This document shows, in pieces, positions 1-8,148 of a DNA stretch of 64,000 bases. The translations under genes and the position numbers were made by a program. The notes beneath the pieces were generated by a model. The model was not told where the DNA came from and made no database searches. It saw only the letters and a program-made list of their open reading frames with translations. Each line of letters opens with the position of its first letter. The first letter of the stretch is position 1. Location: assembly GCF_014646275.1 (NCBI RefSeq), contig NZ_BMND01000024.1, forward strand, positions 53,391 to 117,390. Direction: 5' to 3'. The stretch is from Streptomyces kronopolitis. GTDB lineage: Bacteria > Actinomycetota > Actinomycetes > Streptomycetales > Streptomycetaceae.

Positions 1-1130
1 TCGACGCAGTCGTCCCAGCGGGCTTCCAGCATCGCCTCGCGGAACTTCTTCGAGCCGTTGGCGTTGGTCCGCTCGCCGATCGCCAGGTACGAGGTGTCCT
101 GGCGGAAGGGCACCGTCTGGTAGAGGGAGGCGGCGCCCGGCTCGGGGCGCGGCGCACGCGCGGGCGGGGCGATGCCGCGCACCCGCTCGACGACCTGCCG
201 CAGATGCTCCGGCGTCGTCCCGCAGCAGCCGCCGACCAGCGAGAGGCCGTACTCGGCGACGAAGGTCTCCTGGGCGTCGGCCAGCTCACCGGCCGTCAGG
301 GGATAGTGCGCGCCGTTCTTGCCCAGCACGGGCAGGCCCGCGTTCGGCATGCACGCCAGCGGGATGCGCGAGTGGCGGGCGAGGTAGCGCAGGTGCTCGC
401 TCATCTCGGCGGGGCCGGTGGCGCAGTTCAGGCCGATCATGTCGATGCCCAGCGGCTCCAGCGCCGTCAGCGCCGCCCCGATCTCCGAGCCCAGCAGCAT
501 GGTGCCGGTGGTCTCGACGGTCACCGAGCAGATCACCGGGAGGTTGCTGCCGGTGGCCTTCAGGGCGCGGCGGGCGCCGAGCACGGCGGCCTTGGTCTGC
601 AGCAGGTCCTGCGTGGTCTCCACCAGCAGCGCGTCAGCGCCGCCGGCGATCATGCCCTCCGCGTTCTGCTGGTAGGCGTCGCGCAGTGTCACGTAGGGGG
701 CGTGGCCCAGGGTCGGCAGCTTGGTGCCCGGGCCCATCGAGCCCAGGACGTAGCGCTGCTGGCCGGTGGAGGCGGTGAACTCGTCCGCCACCTCGCGGGC
801 CAGCCGGGCGCCGGACTCGGACAGCTCGAAGACCCGCTCGGGAATGTCGTACTCGGCCAGCGCGGCGAAGTTCGCGCCGAAGGTGTTGGTCTCGACGCAG
901 TCGACGCCGACCGCGAAGTACTCCTCGTGCACCGACCGCACGATGTCCGGCCGGGTGATGTTGAGGATCTCGTTGCAGCCCTCCAGCTGCTGGAAGTCCT
1001 CCATGGTCGGGTCCTGCGCCTGCAGCATGGTGCCCATCGCGCCGTCCGCGACGACCACCCGTGAGGCGAGGGCCTCGCGGAAGGATTCGACGCGGGTGCT
1101 GCTGATGGGCGATGGCGTGTTCGAGGCCAT
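1..1130 (-). CDS. metH: cobalamin-dependent methionine synthase, N-terminal part (gene runs off the window)
   Basis: Homocysteine methyltransferase domain of MetH, which moves a methyl group from methyl-tetrahydrofolate to homocysteine through cobalamin in the cytoplasm. About 376 residues are visible, from MASNTPSPISS to the window edge. The barrel carries the expected zinc-site features: ADGAMGTMLQ near the start, GLNCATGP, and GGCCGTTPEH as the paired Cys ligands. The methyl-THF domain begins at AIGERTNANGSKKFREA. The start ATG at 1130-1128 has a GGGAG-type ribosome site shortly upstream. The pterin, cobalamin and activation domains lie outside the window. It diverges from gylR, as I recall for metH in S. 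coelicolor. Confidence 0.95.
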   Translation of the reverse strand, partial: MASNTPSPISSTRVESFREALASRVVVADGAMGTMLQAQDPTMEDFQQLEGCNEILNITRPDIVRSVHEEYFAVGVDCVETNTFGANFAALAEYDIPERVFELSESGARLAREVADEFTASTGQQRYVLGSMGPGTKLPTLGHAPYVTLRDAYQQNAEGMIAGGADALLVETTQDLLQTKAAVLGARRALKATGSNLPVICSVTVETTGTMLLGSEIGAALTALEPLGIDMIGLNCATGPAEMSEHLRYLARHSRIPLACMPNAGLPVLGKNGAHYPLTAGELADAQETFVAEYGLSLVGGCCGTTPEHLRQVVERVRGIAPPARAPRPEPGAASLYQTVPFRQDTSYLAIGERTNANGSKKFREAMLEARWDDCV

Positions 1131-1265
1131 GGAGATGCTCCCGTGGTTGCGACGGCTGTCGGCTTTGCACCCTCCTCCAGAGAGCGCACCCGGCCAGCCT
1201 AGCTGCCGGTCCGGTACACGTGTTCCCCGTTCCACGCCCTGGACAGCACTGCGCCACCCCACTGC
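1131..1265 (-). promoter_or_regulatory. metH 5' leader with aptamer-like sequence islands
   Basis: The stretch before metH, read on the minus strand, contains GGAGGAGGGTGCAAAGCCG, then GACAGCC and CGCAACCACGGGAGC just before the start codon. GGTGC-AA-CC and GCAACC islands also occur in SAM- and cobalamin-sensing aptamers, and metH would be a sensible target. I could not assemble a complete known riboswitch: the downstream B12 box and the SAM-I P1 helix are not evident. It may simply be a promoter and ordinary untranslated leader. Confidence 0.25.
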
Positions 1266-1351
1266 GGGCACCGGGCGTGATCGTTGGCAGACTCCAGCTT
1301 CTCCACCGAGTCGCGTCAGTTCGCTGACTCCAGTCGGCATGGACCGATATC

Positions 1352-1368
1352 GTTCAGCATTGTCGAAC
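1352..1368. promoter_or_regulatory. putative GylR operator before gylR
   Basis: GTTC at 1352-1355 and GAAC at 1365-1368 form an inverted repeat around the core GCATTGTCGAAC (1357-1368). The identical 12-mer recurs at 2246-2257 in front of glpF. It lies 22-39 bases before the gylR start, where an autorepressing IclR-family protein could act. Confidence 0.6.
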
Positions 1369-1390
1369 CGCTCACTTCGGAGGTTGCCCG

Positions 1391-2155
1391 ATGGCACGCA
1401 CCATCCAGTCGCTGGAGCGCGCCGCAGCGATGCTGCGGCTGCTCGCAGGAGGGGAACGGCGGCTGGGTCTCTCCGACATCTCCTCCTCGCTGGGACTGGC
1501 CAAGGGCACGGCCCACGGCATCCTGCGCACGCTCCAGCAGGAGGGCTTCGTCGAGCAGGACGCCGCCTCCGGCCGCTACCAGCTGGGCGCGGAGCTGCTG
1601 CGGCTGGGCAACAGCTACCTGGACGTGCACGAGCTGCGCGCCCGCGCCCTGGTGTGGACCGACGACCTGGCCCGCTCCAGCGGCGAGGCGGTCTACCTGG
1701 GCGTGCTGCACCAGCAGGGCGTGCTGGTCGTCCACCACGTCTTCCGGCCGGACGACAGCCGGCAGGTGCTGGAGGTGGGCGCGATGCAGCCGCTGCACAG
1801 CACCGCGCTGGGCAAGGTGCTCTCCGCGTACGACCCGGTCGCGCACAGCGAGGTCGTCGAGGCGGAGCGGGCGGCGTTCACCCCGCGCACGGTGACCGGC
1901 CTGGGGGACTTCGAGGGGCTGATGGGCCTGACCCGGGCGCGCGGCTGGGCGGCGGACGTGGAGGAGACCTGGGAGGGCGTGGCCTCGGTGGCCGCGCCGA
2001 TCCACGACCGGCGGCGGATGCCGGTGGGTGCGGTGGGGATCACAGGGGCGGTCGAACGGGTCTGCCAGGACGGCGAACTGCGGCCGGAAATCGTCGCTGC
2101 TGTGAGGGATTGCGCACGCGCGGTGTCCCGGGATCTTGGTGCAGGGCGATTCTGA
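1391..2155 (+). CDS. gylR: GylR, IclR-family repressor of the glycerol operon
   Basis: 254-residue IclR-family regulator. The N-terminal winged helix covers about residues 5-57, with a helix-turn-helix around LSDISSSLGLAKGTAHGILR; the effector domain fills about 70-250 (LHSTALGKVLSAY, GLMGLTRARGWAADVEE). The ATG at 1391 follows an exact GGAGG at 1379-1383. It lies directly upstream of glpF-glpK-glpD and next to metH, as recalled for gylR in S. coelicolor, where GylR represses glycerol uptake and use and responds to glycerol-3-phosphate. The shared 12-bp motif before gylR and glpF fits autoregulation plus operon control. Confidence 0.93.
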   Translation: MARTIQSLERAAAMLRLLAGGERRLGLSDISSSLGLAKGTAHGILRTLQQEGFVEQDAASGRYQLGAELLRLGNSYLDVHELRARALVWTDDLARSSGEAVYLGVLHQQGVLVVHHVFRPDDSRQVLEVGAMQPLHSTALGKVLSAYDPVAHSEVVEAERAAFTPRTVTGLGDFEGLMGLTRARGWAADVEETWEGVASVAAPIHDRRRMPVGAVGITGAVERVCQDGELRPEIVAAVRDCARAVSRDLGAGRF

Positions 2156-2201
2156 CCGGATTCGCCCCATAAGTTCACCTAAGTTTTTGGCCACGGAACC
2201 C

Positions 2202-2257
2202 TTGACGGGGTTCTGACGGTGAACAAAACTGCCGTTCGTCGGTCGGCATTGTCGAAC
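2202..2257 (+). promoter_or_regulatory. glp operon promoter region with GylR-like operator
   Basis: GTTCG (2234-2238) and CGAAC (2253-2257) form an inverted repeat that ends in GCATTGTCGAAC (2246-2257), identical to the core before gylR. A TTGACG hexamer at 2202-2207 could be a -35 element, but no convincing -10 follows at the standard distance. The operator sits about 130 bases before the glpF start, so the operon has a long leader. The operator is better supported than the promoter boxes. Confidence 0.55.
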
Positions 2258-2306
2258 ACCTAACGGCAATATTCGCTATGGTGGGGCATTGCCGCGGGCC
2301 GACCAC

Positions 2307-2323
2307 CGCCCTCTAGGAGGGCG
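2307..2323 (+). other. small hairpin in the glpF leader
   Basis: CGCCCTC and GAGGGCG pair as a perfect 7-bp stem with a 3-base loop, about 60 bases before the glpF start and downstream of the putative operator. It would lie in the untranslated leader. There is no T-tract, so its role is unknown; it could affect stability or early elongation. Confidence 0.4.
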
Positions 2324-2384
2324 CGGACCACCGGACGGGACCCGGGGTCCGCCTTCCCCTGGACGAAGGACAAAGGAGTCGCGG

Positions 2385-3173
2385 GTGTCCAGCTCCGACA
2401 TCTTCATCAGCGAGACCATCGGTACCGCTGTTCTGATCTTGCTCGGCGGTGGCGTCTGCGCCGCCGTCACATTCAAGCGCTCCAAGGCGTTCAACGCCGG
2501 ATGGGTCGCCATCGCCTTCGGGTGGGGCTTCGCCGTCCTCACTGGTGCCTACATCGCCGCGAAGTCCGGCGCCCACCTCAACCCCGCGGTCACCATCGGA
2601 CTCGCCATCAAGGGCGCGATCCAGTGGAGCCAGGTGCCGGTGTACTTCGGCGGCGAGATGCTCGGCGCCATGATCGGCGCCGTGCTGGTGTGGATCGTGT
2701 ACTACGGGCAGTTCCGTGCACATCTGACCGACCCCGAGGTGCTGGCCGATCACACCGGCCACGAAGGCCTGGTCGACCAGGCCACCGCGCCGCAGGCCGG
2801 CCCGGTGCTGGGCATCTTCTCCACCGGCCCGGAGATCCGCAACGCCGTGCAGAACCTGGCCACCGAGATCATCGCCACCGTCGTGCTGGTGCTCTCGATC
2901 CTGACGCTCGGTCTGAGCGACAACGGCAAGGGCGTCGGCGTCATCGGCACGCTGCTGGTCGCGCTGGTCGTCACCGGCATCGGTCTGTCGCTGGGCGGCC
3001 CGACCGGGTACGCCATCAACCCGGTCCGCGACCTCGGTCCGCGCATCGTGCACGCGTTGCTGCCGCTGCCGAACAAGGGCGGTTCAGACTGGGGCTACGC
3101 CTGGATCCCGGTCGTCGGCCCGCTGATCGGCGGCGCCATCGCCGGAGGCATCTACCAGGTGGCGTTCGCCTGA
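2385..3173 (+). CDS. glpF: glycerol facilitator GlpF (aquaglyceroporin)
   Basis: 262-residue MIP-family membrane channel for glycerol entry. Six hydrophobic helices are visible, plus the two half-helix motifs: NPA at about residues 66-68 (HLNPAVTIG), and at 212-214 an NPV in place of the usual second NPA (YAINPVRDLGPR). The aspartate after the second motif, typical of glycerol channels rather than water channels, is present. The GTG at 2385 was chosen because AAAGGAG lies 6 bases upstream; a longer in-frame start at 2289 adds a non-conserved Pro/Arg-rich tail and lacks a ribosome site. First gene of the glpF-glpK-glpD operon. Confidence 0.93.
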   Translation: MSSSDIFISETIGTAVLILLGGGVCAAVTFKRSKAFNAGWVAIAFGWGFAVLTGAYIAAKSGAHLNPAVTIGLAIKGAIQWSQVPVYFGGEMLGAMIGAVLVWIVYYGQFRAHLTDPEVLADHTGHEGLVDQATAPQAGPVLGIFSTGPEIRNAVQNLATEIIATVVLVLSILTLGLSDNGKGVGVIGTLLVALVVTGIGLSLGGPTGYAINPVRDLGPRIVHALLPLPNKGGSDWGYAWIPVVGPLIGGAIAGGIYQVAFA

Positions 3174-3222
3174 GCCGCCTGACCGCCCCGACCGCCCGCA
3201 CAGACTTCTTGGAGCACACACC

Positions 3223-4794
3223 ATGAGCGAGAACCCCAGCACCGCCTCCCACGGGCACGGCGCTTCCTCCCACGGGCACGGCCCGTTCATCGCGGCCATC
3301 GACCAGGGCACCACGTCCAGCCGCTGCATCGTCTTCGACAAGGACGGCCGGATCGTCTCGGTCGACCAGAAGGAGCACGAGCAGATCTTCCCGAAGCCGG
3401 GCTGGGTCGAGCACGACGCCACCGAGATCTGGACCAACGTCCAGCAGGTCGTCGACAGCGCGGTCCACAAGGCCGGGCTGAGCGCCGCCGACGTCAAGGC
3501 CATCGGCATCACCAACCAGCGCGAGACCACCGTAATGTGGGACCGCACCACCGGTGAGCCGGTCCACAACGCCATCGTCTGGCAGGACACCCGCACCGAC
3601 GCGCTCTGCAAGGAGCTGGGCCGCAACGTCGGCCAGGACCGCTTCCGCCGCGAGACCGGCCTGCCGCTGGCCTCGTACTTCGCCGGCCCGAAGATCCGCT
3701 GGCTGCTCGACAACGTCGAGGGCCTGCGCGAGCGCGCCGAGCGCGGCGACATCCTCTTCGGCACGATGGACTCCTGGGTCATCTGGAACCTCACCGGCGG
3801 CGTCGACGGCGGTGTGCACGTCACCGACGTCACCAACGCCTCGCGCACCCTGCTGATGAACCTGCACGGCCTGCGCTGGGACGAGAAGATCCTCGCCTCG
3901 ATGGACATCCCGGCCGCCGTGCTGCCGGAGATCAAGTCCTCCGCCGAGGTCTACGGCCACACCGTCGGCGGCGTGCTGGCCGGCGTCCCGGTCGCCTCGG
4001 CGCTCGGCGACCAGCAGGCCGCGCTGTTCGGCCAGACCTGCTTCGAGCAGGGCGAGGCCAAGTCCACGTACGGCACCGGCACCTTCATGCTGATGAACAC
4101 CGGCCACGAGCCGGTCAACTCCTACAACGGGCTGCTGACCACCGTCGGCTACCGCATCGGCGACCAGCAGCCGGTCTACGCCCTGGAAGGCTCCATCGCC
4201 GTCACCGGCTCGCTCGTCCAGTGGATGCGCGACCAGATGGGCCTGATCAACAGCGCGGCCGAGATCGAGACCCTGGCCAGCACGGTCGAGGACAACGGCG
4301 GCGCGTACTTCGTGCCGGCCTTCTCCGGCCTGTTCGCCCCCTACTGGCGCTCGGACGCGCGCGGCGTCATCGCGGGCCTGACCCGCTACGTCACCAAGGC
4401 GCACATCGCGCGCGCCGTGCTCGAGGCCACCGCCTGGCAGACCCGCGAGATCACCGATGCCATGACCAAGGACTCCGGCGTCGAGCTGACCGCGCTCAAG
4501 GTCGACGGCGGCATGACCTCCAACAACCTGCTGATGCAGACCATCTCGGACTTCCTGGACGCGCCCGTGGTGCGCCCGATGGTCGCCGAGACGACCTGCC
4601 TCGGCGCCGCCTACGCGGCCGGACTGGCCGTCGGCTTCTGGTCCAGCACCGACGAACTGCGCGCCAACTGGCGCCGGGCCGCCGAGTGGACCCCCCGCAT
4701 GGATGCGGCCACCCGTGACCGCGAGTACAAGAGCTGGCTCAAGGCTGTGGAACGGTCCATGGGCTGGCTCGATGACAGCACTGTCGAGGAGTAA
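3223..4794 (+). CDS. glpK: glycerol kinase GlpK
   Basis: 523-residue FGGY-family kinase that phosphorylates glycerol to sn-glycerol-3-phosphate with ATP. It shows the phosphate-binding DQGTTSSRC (residues 27-35), the ITNQRETTVMW and NAIVWQDTRT segments, GDQQAALFGQ, the ATP-site GTGTFML and VDGGMTSNNLLMQ. The N-terminus is longer than usual and carries two SHGHG repeats within residues 9-20, before the catalytic fold begins. GGAG lies about 8 bases before the ATG. It follows glpF by 49 bases and is followed by glpD after 2 bases. Confidence 0.96.
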   Translation: MSENPSTASHGHGASSHGHGPFIAAIDQGTTSSRCIVFDKDGRIVSVDQKEHEQIFPKPGWVEHDATEIWTNVQQVVDSAVHKAGLSAADVKAIGITNQRETTVMWDRTTGEPVHNAIVWQDTRTDALCKELGRNVGQDRFRRETGLPLASYFAGPKIRWLLDNVEGLRERAERGDILFGTMDSWVIWNLTGGVDGGVHVTDVTNASRTLLMNLHGLRWDEKILASMDIPAAVLPEIKSSAEVYGHTVGGVLAGVPVASALGDQQAALFGQTCFEQGEAKSTYGTGTFMLMNTGHEPVNSYNGLLTTVGYRIGDQQPVYALEGSIAVTGSLVQWMRDQMGLINSAAEIETLASTVEDNGGAYFVPAFSGLFAPYWRSDARGVIAGLTRYVTKAHIARAVLEATAWQTREITDAMTKDSGVELTALKVDGGMTSNNLLMQTISDFLDAPVVRPMVAETTCLGAAYAAGLAVGFWSSTDELRANWRRAAEWTPRMDAATRDREYKSWLKAVERSMGWLDDSTVEE

Positions 4795-4796
4795 AA

Positions 4797-6401
4797 ATGA
4801 GCACCCTGCAGAGCGCCCCGGCACTCGGGACGCACCCGGCCACCGGTTCGCACGCGAGCCGCGCCGAGACTCGGGAGCAGCTTTCCAAGGCGACGTACGA
4901 CCTCCTGGTGATCGGCGGCGGCATCCTGGGCATCTCCACCGCCTGGCACGCCGCTCAGGCCGGACTGCGGGTTGCCCTGGTGGACGCCGGTGACTTCGCC
5001 GGCGCCACCTCCTCCGCCTCCTCCAAGCTGCTCCACGGCGGTCTGCGCTACCTGCAGACCGGCGCGGTCAAGCTGGTGGCGGAGAACCACTTCGAGCGTC
5101 GTGCGGTGTCCCGCCAGGTGGCACCGCACCTCGCCAACCCCCTGACCTTCTACCTGCCCGTCTACAAGGGCGGCCCGCACGGCGCGGCCAAGCTGGGCGC
5201 GGGCGTCTTCGCCTACTCGGCGCTGTCCGCGTTCGGCGACGGCGTCGGCCACGTCATATCCCCGGCCAAGGCGCAGCGCGACGTGCCCGAGCTGCGGACG
5301 GACAACCTCAAGGCCGTGGCCGTGTACGGCGACGACCAGATGAACGACTCCCGGATGGCCCTGATGACCGTCCGCGCGGCGGTCGCGGCCGGCGCCACGG
5401 TCCTCAACCACGCCGAGGTCACCGGGCTGCGCTTCACCCAGGGCCGGGTCACCGGCGCGGAGCTCAAGGACCGCATGGAGGGCGAGGAGTTCGGCGTCAA
5501 CGCCCGCCTGGTCCTCAACGCCACCGGCCCGTGGGTGGACCACCTGCGCAAGATGGAGGACGCGAACGCGGCCCCCTCCATCCGGCTGTCGAAGGGCGCG
5601 CACCTGGTCCTCAAGCGCACCGCCCCCTGGAAGGCCGCGCTGGCCACCCCGATCGACAAGTACCGCATCACCTTCGCCCTCCCCTGGGAGGACATGCTGC
5701 TGCTGGGCACCACGGACGAGGAGTTCGAGGGCGACCCGGCGGATGTCGCGGTCACCGAGAAGGACACCGCCCAGATCCTGGACGAGGCGGCCTTCTCCGT
5801 CCGCGACCAGCAGCTGTCGCGCGATCTGATCACGTACTCGTTCGCGGGTCTGCGGGTGCTGCCCGGCGGCCCCGGCGACACCTCCAAGGCCAAGCGCGAG
5901 ACGGTCGTGACCGAGGGCAGCGGCGGCATGCTGTCGGTGGCCGGCGGCAAGTGGACGACCTTCCGGCACATCGGCCGCACGGTCATGAACAAGCTCGCGG
6001 CGCTGCCCGGCCACCCGCTGGCCGAGGACATGGAGCCGATCGCGCACCTGCCGAAGAAGCTCCCGCTGCCCGGTATCGCCAACCCGAACGCGGTGGCGCA
6101 CCGGCTGCTCATCGACGGCGGCACGCCCGGCCCGCGGATGGCCCCGGAGACCGCCCGGCACCTCGCCACCCACTACGGTTCGCTGTCCTTCGACATCGCC
6201 CGGCTGGCGAACGAGAACCCGGCGCTGGCCGAGCGCATCCACCCCGACGCGCCGGAGATCTGGGCGCAGGTCGCCTACGCCCGCGACCACGAGTGGGCCG
6301 AGACGGTCGACGACGTGCTGCGCCGCCGCACCACCCTGACGATCCGCGGCCTGGACACGGAGGACGTCCGGACCAAGGTCAAGGACATGCTGGAAGGCTG
6401 A
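4797..6401 (+). CDS. glpD: aerobic glycerol-3-phosphate dehydrogenase GlpD
   Basis: 534-residue FAD-dependent enzyme that oxidises sn-glycerol-3-phosphate to dihydroxyacetone phosphate and feeds electrons to the quinone pool at the inner face of the membrane. The dinucleotide-binding GGGILG lies at about residues 40-45, followed by the GlpD hallmarks SSASSKLLHGGLRYLQ, TGPWVDHLR, LLLGTTDEE and a VAGGKWTTFR block. The C-terminal DAO_C-like helical region is complete. The ATG begins 2 bases after the glpK stop, and GAGGAG inside the glpK end is its ribosome site, so the two genes are translationally close-coupled. Last gene of the operon. Confidence 0.96.
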   Translation: MSTLQSAPALGTHPATGSHASRAETREQLSKATYDLLVIGGGILGISTAWHAAQAGLRVALVDAGDFAGATSSASSKLLHGGLRYLQTGAVKLVAENHFERRAVSRQVAPHLANPLTFYLPVYKGGPHGAAKLGAGVFAYSALSAFGDGVGHVISPAKAQRDVPELRTDNLKAVAVYGDDQMNDSRMALMTVRAAVAAGATVLNHAEVTGLRFTQGRVTGAELKDRMEGEEFGVNARLVLNATGPWVDHLRKMEDANAAPSIRLSKGAHLVLKRTAPWKAALATPIDKYRITFALPWEDMLLLGTTDEEFEGDPADVAVTEKDTAQILDEAAFSVRDQQLSRDLITYSFAGLRVLPGGPGDTSKAKRETVVTEGSGGMLSVAGGKWTTFRHIGRTVMNKLAALPGHPLAEDMEPIAHLPKKLPLPGIANPNAVAHRLLIDGGTPGPRMAPETARHLATHYGSLSFDIARLANENPALAERIHPDAPEIWAQVAYARDHEWAETVDDVLRRRTTLTIRGLDTEDVRTKVKDMLEG

Positions 6402-6458
6402 GCCCGGGCGCCGGCGGTGCCGGCAGCCGACGGTGCGTCACGGTGACGCACGGCCTCT

Positions 6459-6493
6459 GACGAGGGGGCGGTCCACAGGGCCGCCCCCTCGTC
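6459..6493 (+). terminator. intrinsic terminator of the glp operon
   Basis: GACGAGGGGGCGG (6459-6471) and CCGCCCCCTCGTC (6481-6493) pair perfectly over 13 bp around a 9-base loop and are followed by ATTT. A smaller hairpin, GTGCGTCA (6433-6440) with TGACGCAC (6444-6451), lies just before it. Both follow the glpD stop at 6401. Confidence 0.85.
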
Positions 6494-6542
6494 ATTTCCC
6501 GTGTCCGCCCCTAGGGGTCTCCCGGCCGCACCGGCCATACTG

Positions 6543-6567
6543 GGCTCAGACATCGGAGGTCTGAGCC
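6543..6567. promoter_or_regulatory. operator of the FCD/GntR regulator
   Basis: GGCTCAGAC (6543-6551) and GTCTGAGCC (6559-6567) form a perfect 9-bp inverted repeat. The site contains ACATCGGA (6550-6557), which recurs as an inverted pair at 8942-8970 before the degraded fuconate dehydratase gene. This suggests one regulator controls both promoters. Confidence 0.65.
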
Positions 6568-6616
6568 GGGCGTCCGGAGGGCGAGATCCGGACCGGATCC
6601 GGGCGGGGAGGTCGGC

Positions 6617-7288
6617 ATGGCGGTCACCGACGAGGCCATCGAGAAGATCAAGGGCATGATCGTCTCCGGCGCGCTGCGGCCGGGCGACCGGCTGCCGAAG
6701 GAGAGCGAGCTGGCGGCCGAGCTGGGCCTGTCCCGCAACTCCCTGCGGGAGGCGGTGCGCGCGCTCTCCCTGATCCGCGTCCTGGACGTGCGCCAGGGCG
6801 ACGGCACGTACGTCACCAGCCTGGACCCCACGCTTCTGCTGGAGGCCATGAGCTTCGTGGTGGACTTCCACCGCGACGACACGGTGCTGGAGTTCCTCGC
6901 CGTCCGCCGGATCCTGGAACCGGCCGCCACGGCCATGGCGGCGGGACGGATCCGGGAGGAGGAACTGGACGCCCTGGAGACGCAGTTGAACGCGCTGGGC
7001 GCGTCGCCCTCCGTCGAGGACCTGGTCGCCGGCGATCTGGAGTTCCACCGCGGGATCGTCGCGGCCACCGGCAACTCCGTGCTCTGCTCCCTGCTGGAGG
7101 GGCTGTCCGGGCCGACCACCCGGGCCCGGGTCTGGCGGGGGCTGGCGCAGAAGGACGCCGTGGCGCGCATCCTCGCCGAGCACCGGGCGATCCTCGGTGC
7201 GCTGCGCGACCGGGACGCGGAGGCGGCGCGGGCCTGGGCCACGGTGCACATCGCCAGTGTGGAGCAGTGGCTGCGCTCCTCGCTGTGA
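6617..7288 (+). CDS. FadR-subfamily GntR regulator, likely of fucose-type catabolism
   Basis: 223-residue regulator with an N-terminal winged helix (RLPKESELAAELGLSRNSLREAVRAL, about residues 30-55, then GDGTYV) and a C-terminal FCD ligand domain (about 85-215) with ERRILEP-like RRILEPAA, DLEFHRGIVAATGN and EHRAILGAL. FCD domains usually bind sugar acids or other carboxylates through a metal site. GGGGAGG precedes the ATG. It converges on a lactonase gene and shares the ACATCGGA operator element with the degraded fuconate dehydratase promoter, so I infer a sugar-acid-responsive repressor of this locus. Its frame is intact although its targets are not. Confidence 0.8.
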   Translation: MAVTDEAIEKIKGMIVSGALRPGDRLPKESELAAELGLSRNSLREAVRALSLIRVLDVRQGDGTYVTSLDPTLLLEAMSFVVDFHRDDTVLEFLAVRRILEPAATAMAAGRIREEELDALETQLNALGASPSVEDLVAGDLEFHRGIVAATGNSVLCSLLEGLSGPTTRARVWRGLAQKDAVARILAEHRAILGALRDRDAEAARAWATVHIASVEQWLRSSL

Positions 7289-7314
7289 GGTCCCGCGCTC
7301 CCGCCGCCCGGGCG

Positions 7315-8148
7315 CTATGACGCCCCGACGCCGTACACCCGCCCGGCCGTGCCGCCGAAGACGGCCGCCCGCTCCGCCCCGGTGAGCTGGCCGGTGGCCG
7401 ACTCCGCGAGCGCGACCACATCCTCGTAGCCGGCGGCCAGCGTGCACACCGGCCAGTCGGAGCCGAACATCACCCGGCCGGGGCCGAAGGCGTCCAGCAC
7501 ATGCCGGGCGTAGGGCAGGATCTGCTGCGGCCGCCAGGCCTCCCAGTCGGCCTCGGTGACCAGGCCGGAGAGCTTGCAGCTGACGTTCGGCAGGGCGGCC
7601 AGCGCGGTGATCGCGGCCGCCCACGGCTGCCAGTCGCCCCTCGCCACGGCCGGTTTCGCGGCGTGGTCCAGGACGAAGGACAGCTGCGGCAGGGCGCGGA
7701 CGGCGGCGTGCGCGGCGGGCAGTTCCCGCGGGGTGACCAGCAGGTCGTAGACGAGTCCGGCCTCGGCCAGGGTGCCCAGGCCGCGCAGGACGCCGGGGCG
7801 GGTGAGCCAGTCGGGGTCCGGTTCGTCCCGCACCTGGTGGCGGACGCCCACGAGACCGGCGGGCAGCGCCGCGAGGACCTCGTCGAGCGCCGGGTCGCAC
7901 AGGTCCGCCCAGCCGACGACGCCGGCGACCGGCCCCTCCCCCGCGGCTAGGGCGAGCAGTTCGGCGGTCTCCTCGGAGGAGGCCGTGGACTGGACCACGA
8001 TTGTGGCGTCGATGCGGTGCCCGGTCAGATGCGGGGTGAGGTCGGACAGCGGGTAGCTGCGGCGGATCGGATCGGCCCAGGGCCCGTCCCTCCACGGCTG
8101 ACCGCGCCGGCTCAGGTCCCACAGGTGGTGATGGGCGTCGATACGCAT
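7315..8148 (-). CDS. amidohydrolase-family lactonase (L-fuconolactonase-like)
   Basis: 277-residue metal-dependent TIM-barrel hydrolase of the cog3618 type. It begins MRIDAHHHLWDLSRR, carrying the metal-site HxH, and also shows FVLDHAAKP and FGSDWPVCTLAAGY with the late Asp ligand. Family members hydrolyse sugar lactones such as L-fucono-1,5-lactone to the acid. Its ATG overlaps the ancestral stop of the aldo/keto reductase remnant by one base (TGATG), so it was translationally coupled to that gene. The reading frame looks complete, but it may be expressed only poorly now that the upstream genes are broken. Confidence 0.8.
   Translation of the reverse strand: MRIDAHHHLWDLSRRGQPWRDGPWADPIRRSYPLSDLTPHLTGHRIDATIVVQSTASSEETAELLALAAGEGPVAGVVGWADLCDPALDEVLAALPAGLVGVRHQVRDEPDPDWLTRPGVLRGLGTLAEAGLVYDLLVTPRELPAAHAAVRALPQLSFVLDHAAKPAVARGDWQPWAAAITALAALPNVSCKLSGLVTEADWEAWRPQQILPYARHVLDAFGPGRVMFGSDWPVCTLAAGYEDVVALAESATGQLTGAERAAVFGGTAGRVYGVGAS

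Noticed and set aside
1131..1265. A complete cobalamin or SAM riboswitch before metH
   Set aside because: Only isolated islands match; the required helices and the B12 box or SAM-I junction could not be built by eye.
2289..2384. A longer N-terminus for glpF starting at 2289
   Set aside because: The extra residues are Pro/Arg-rich without a membrane character, while GTG 2385 has a good ribosome site and the family start.
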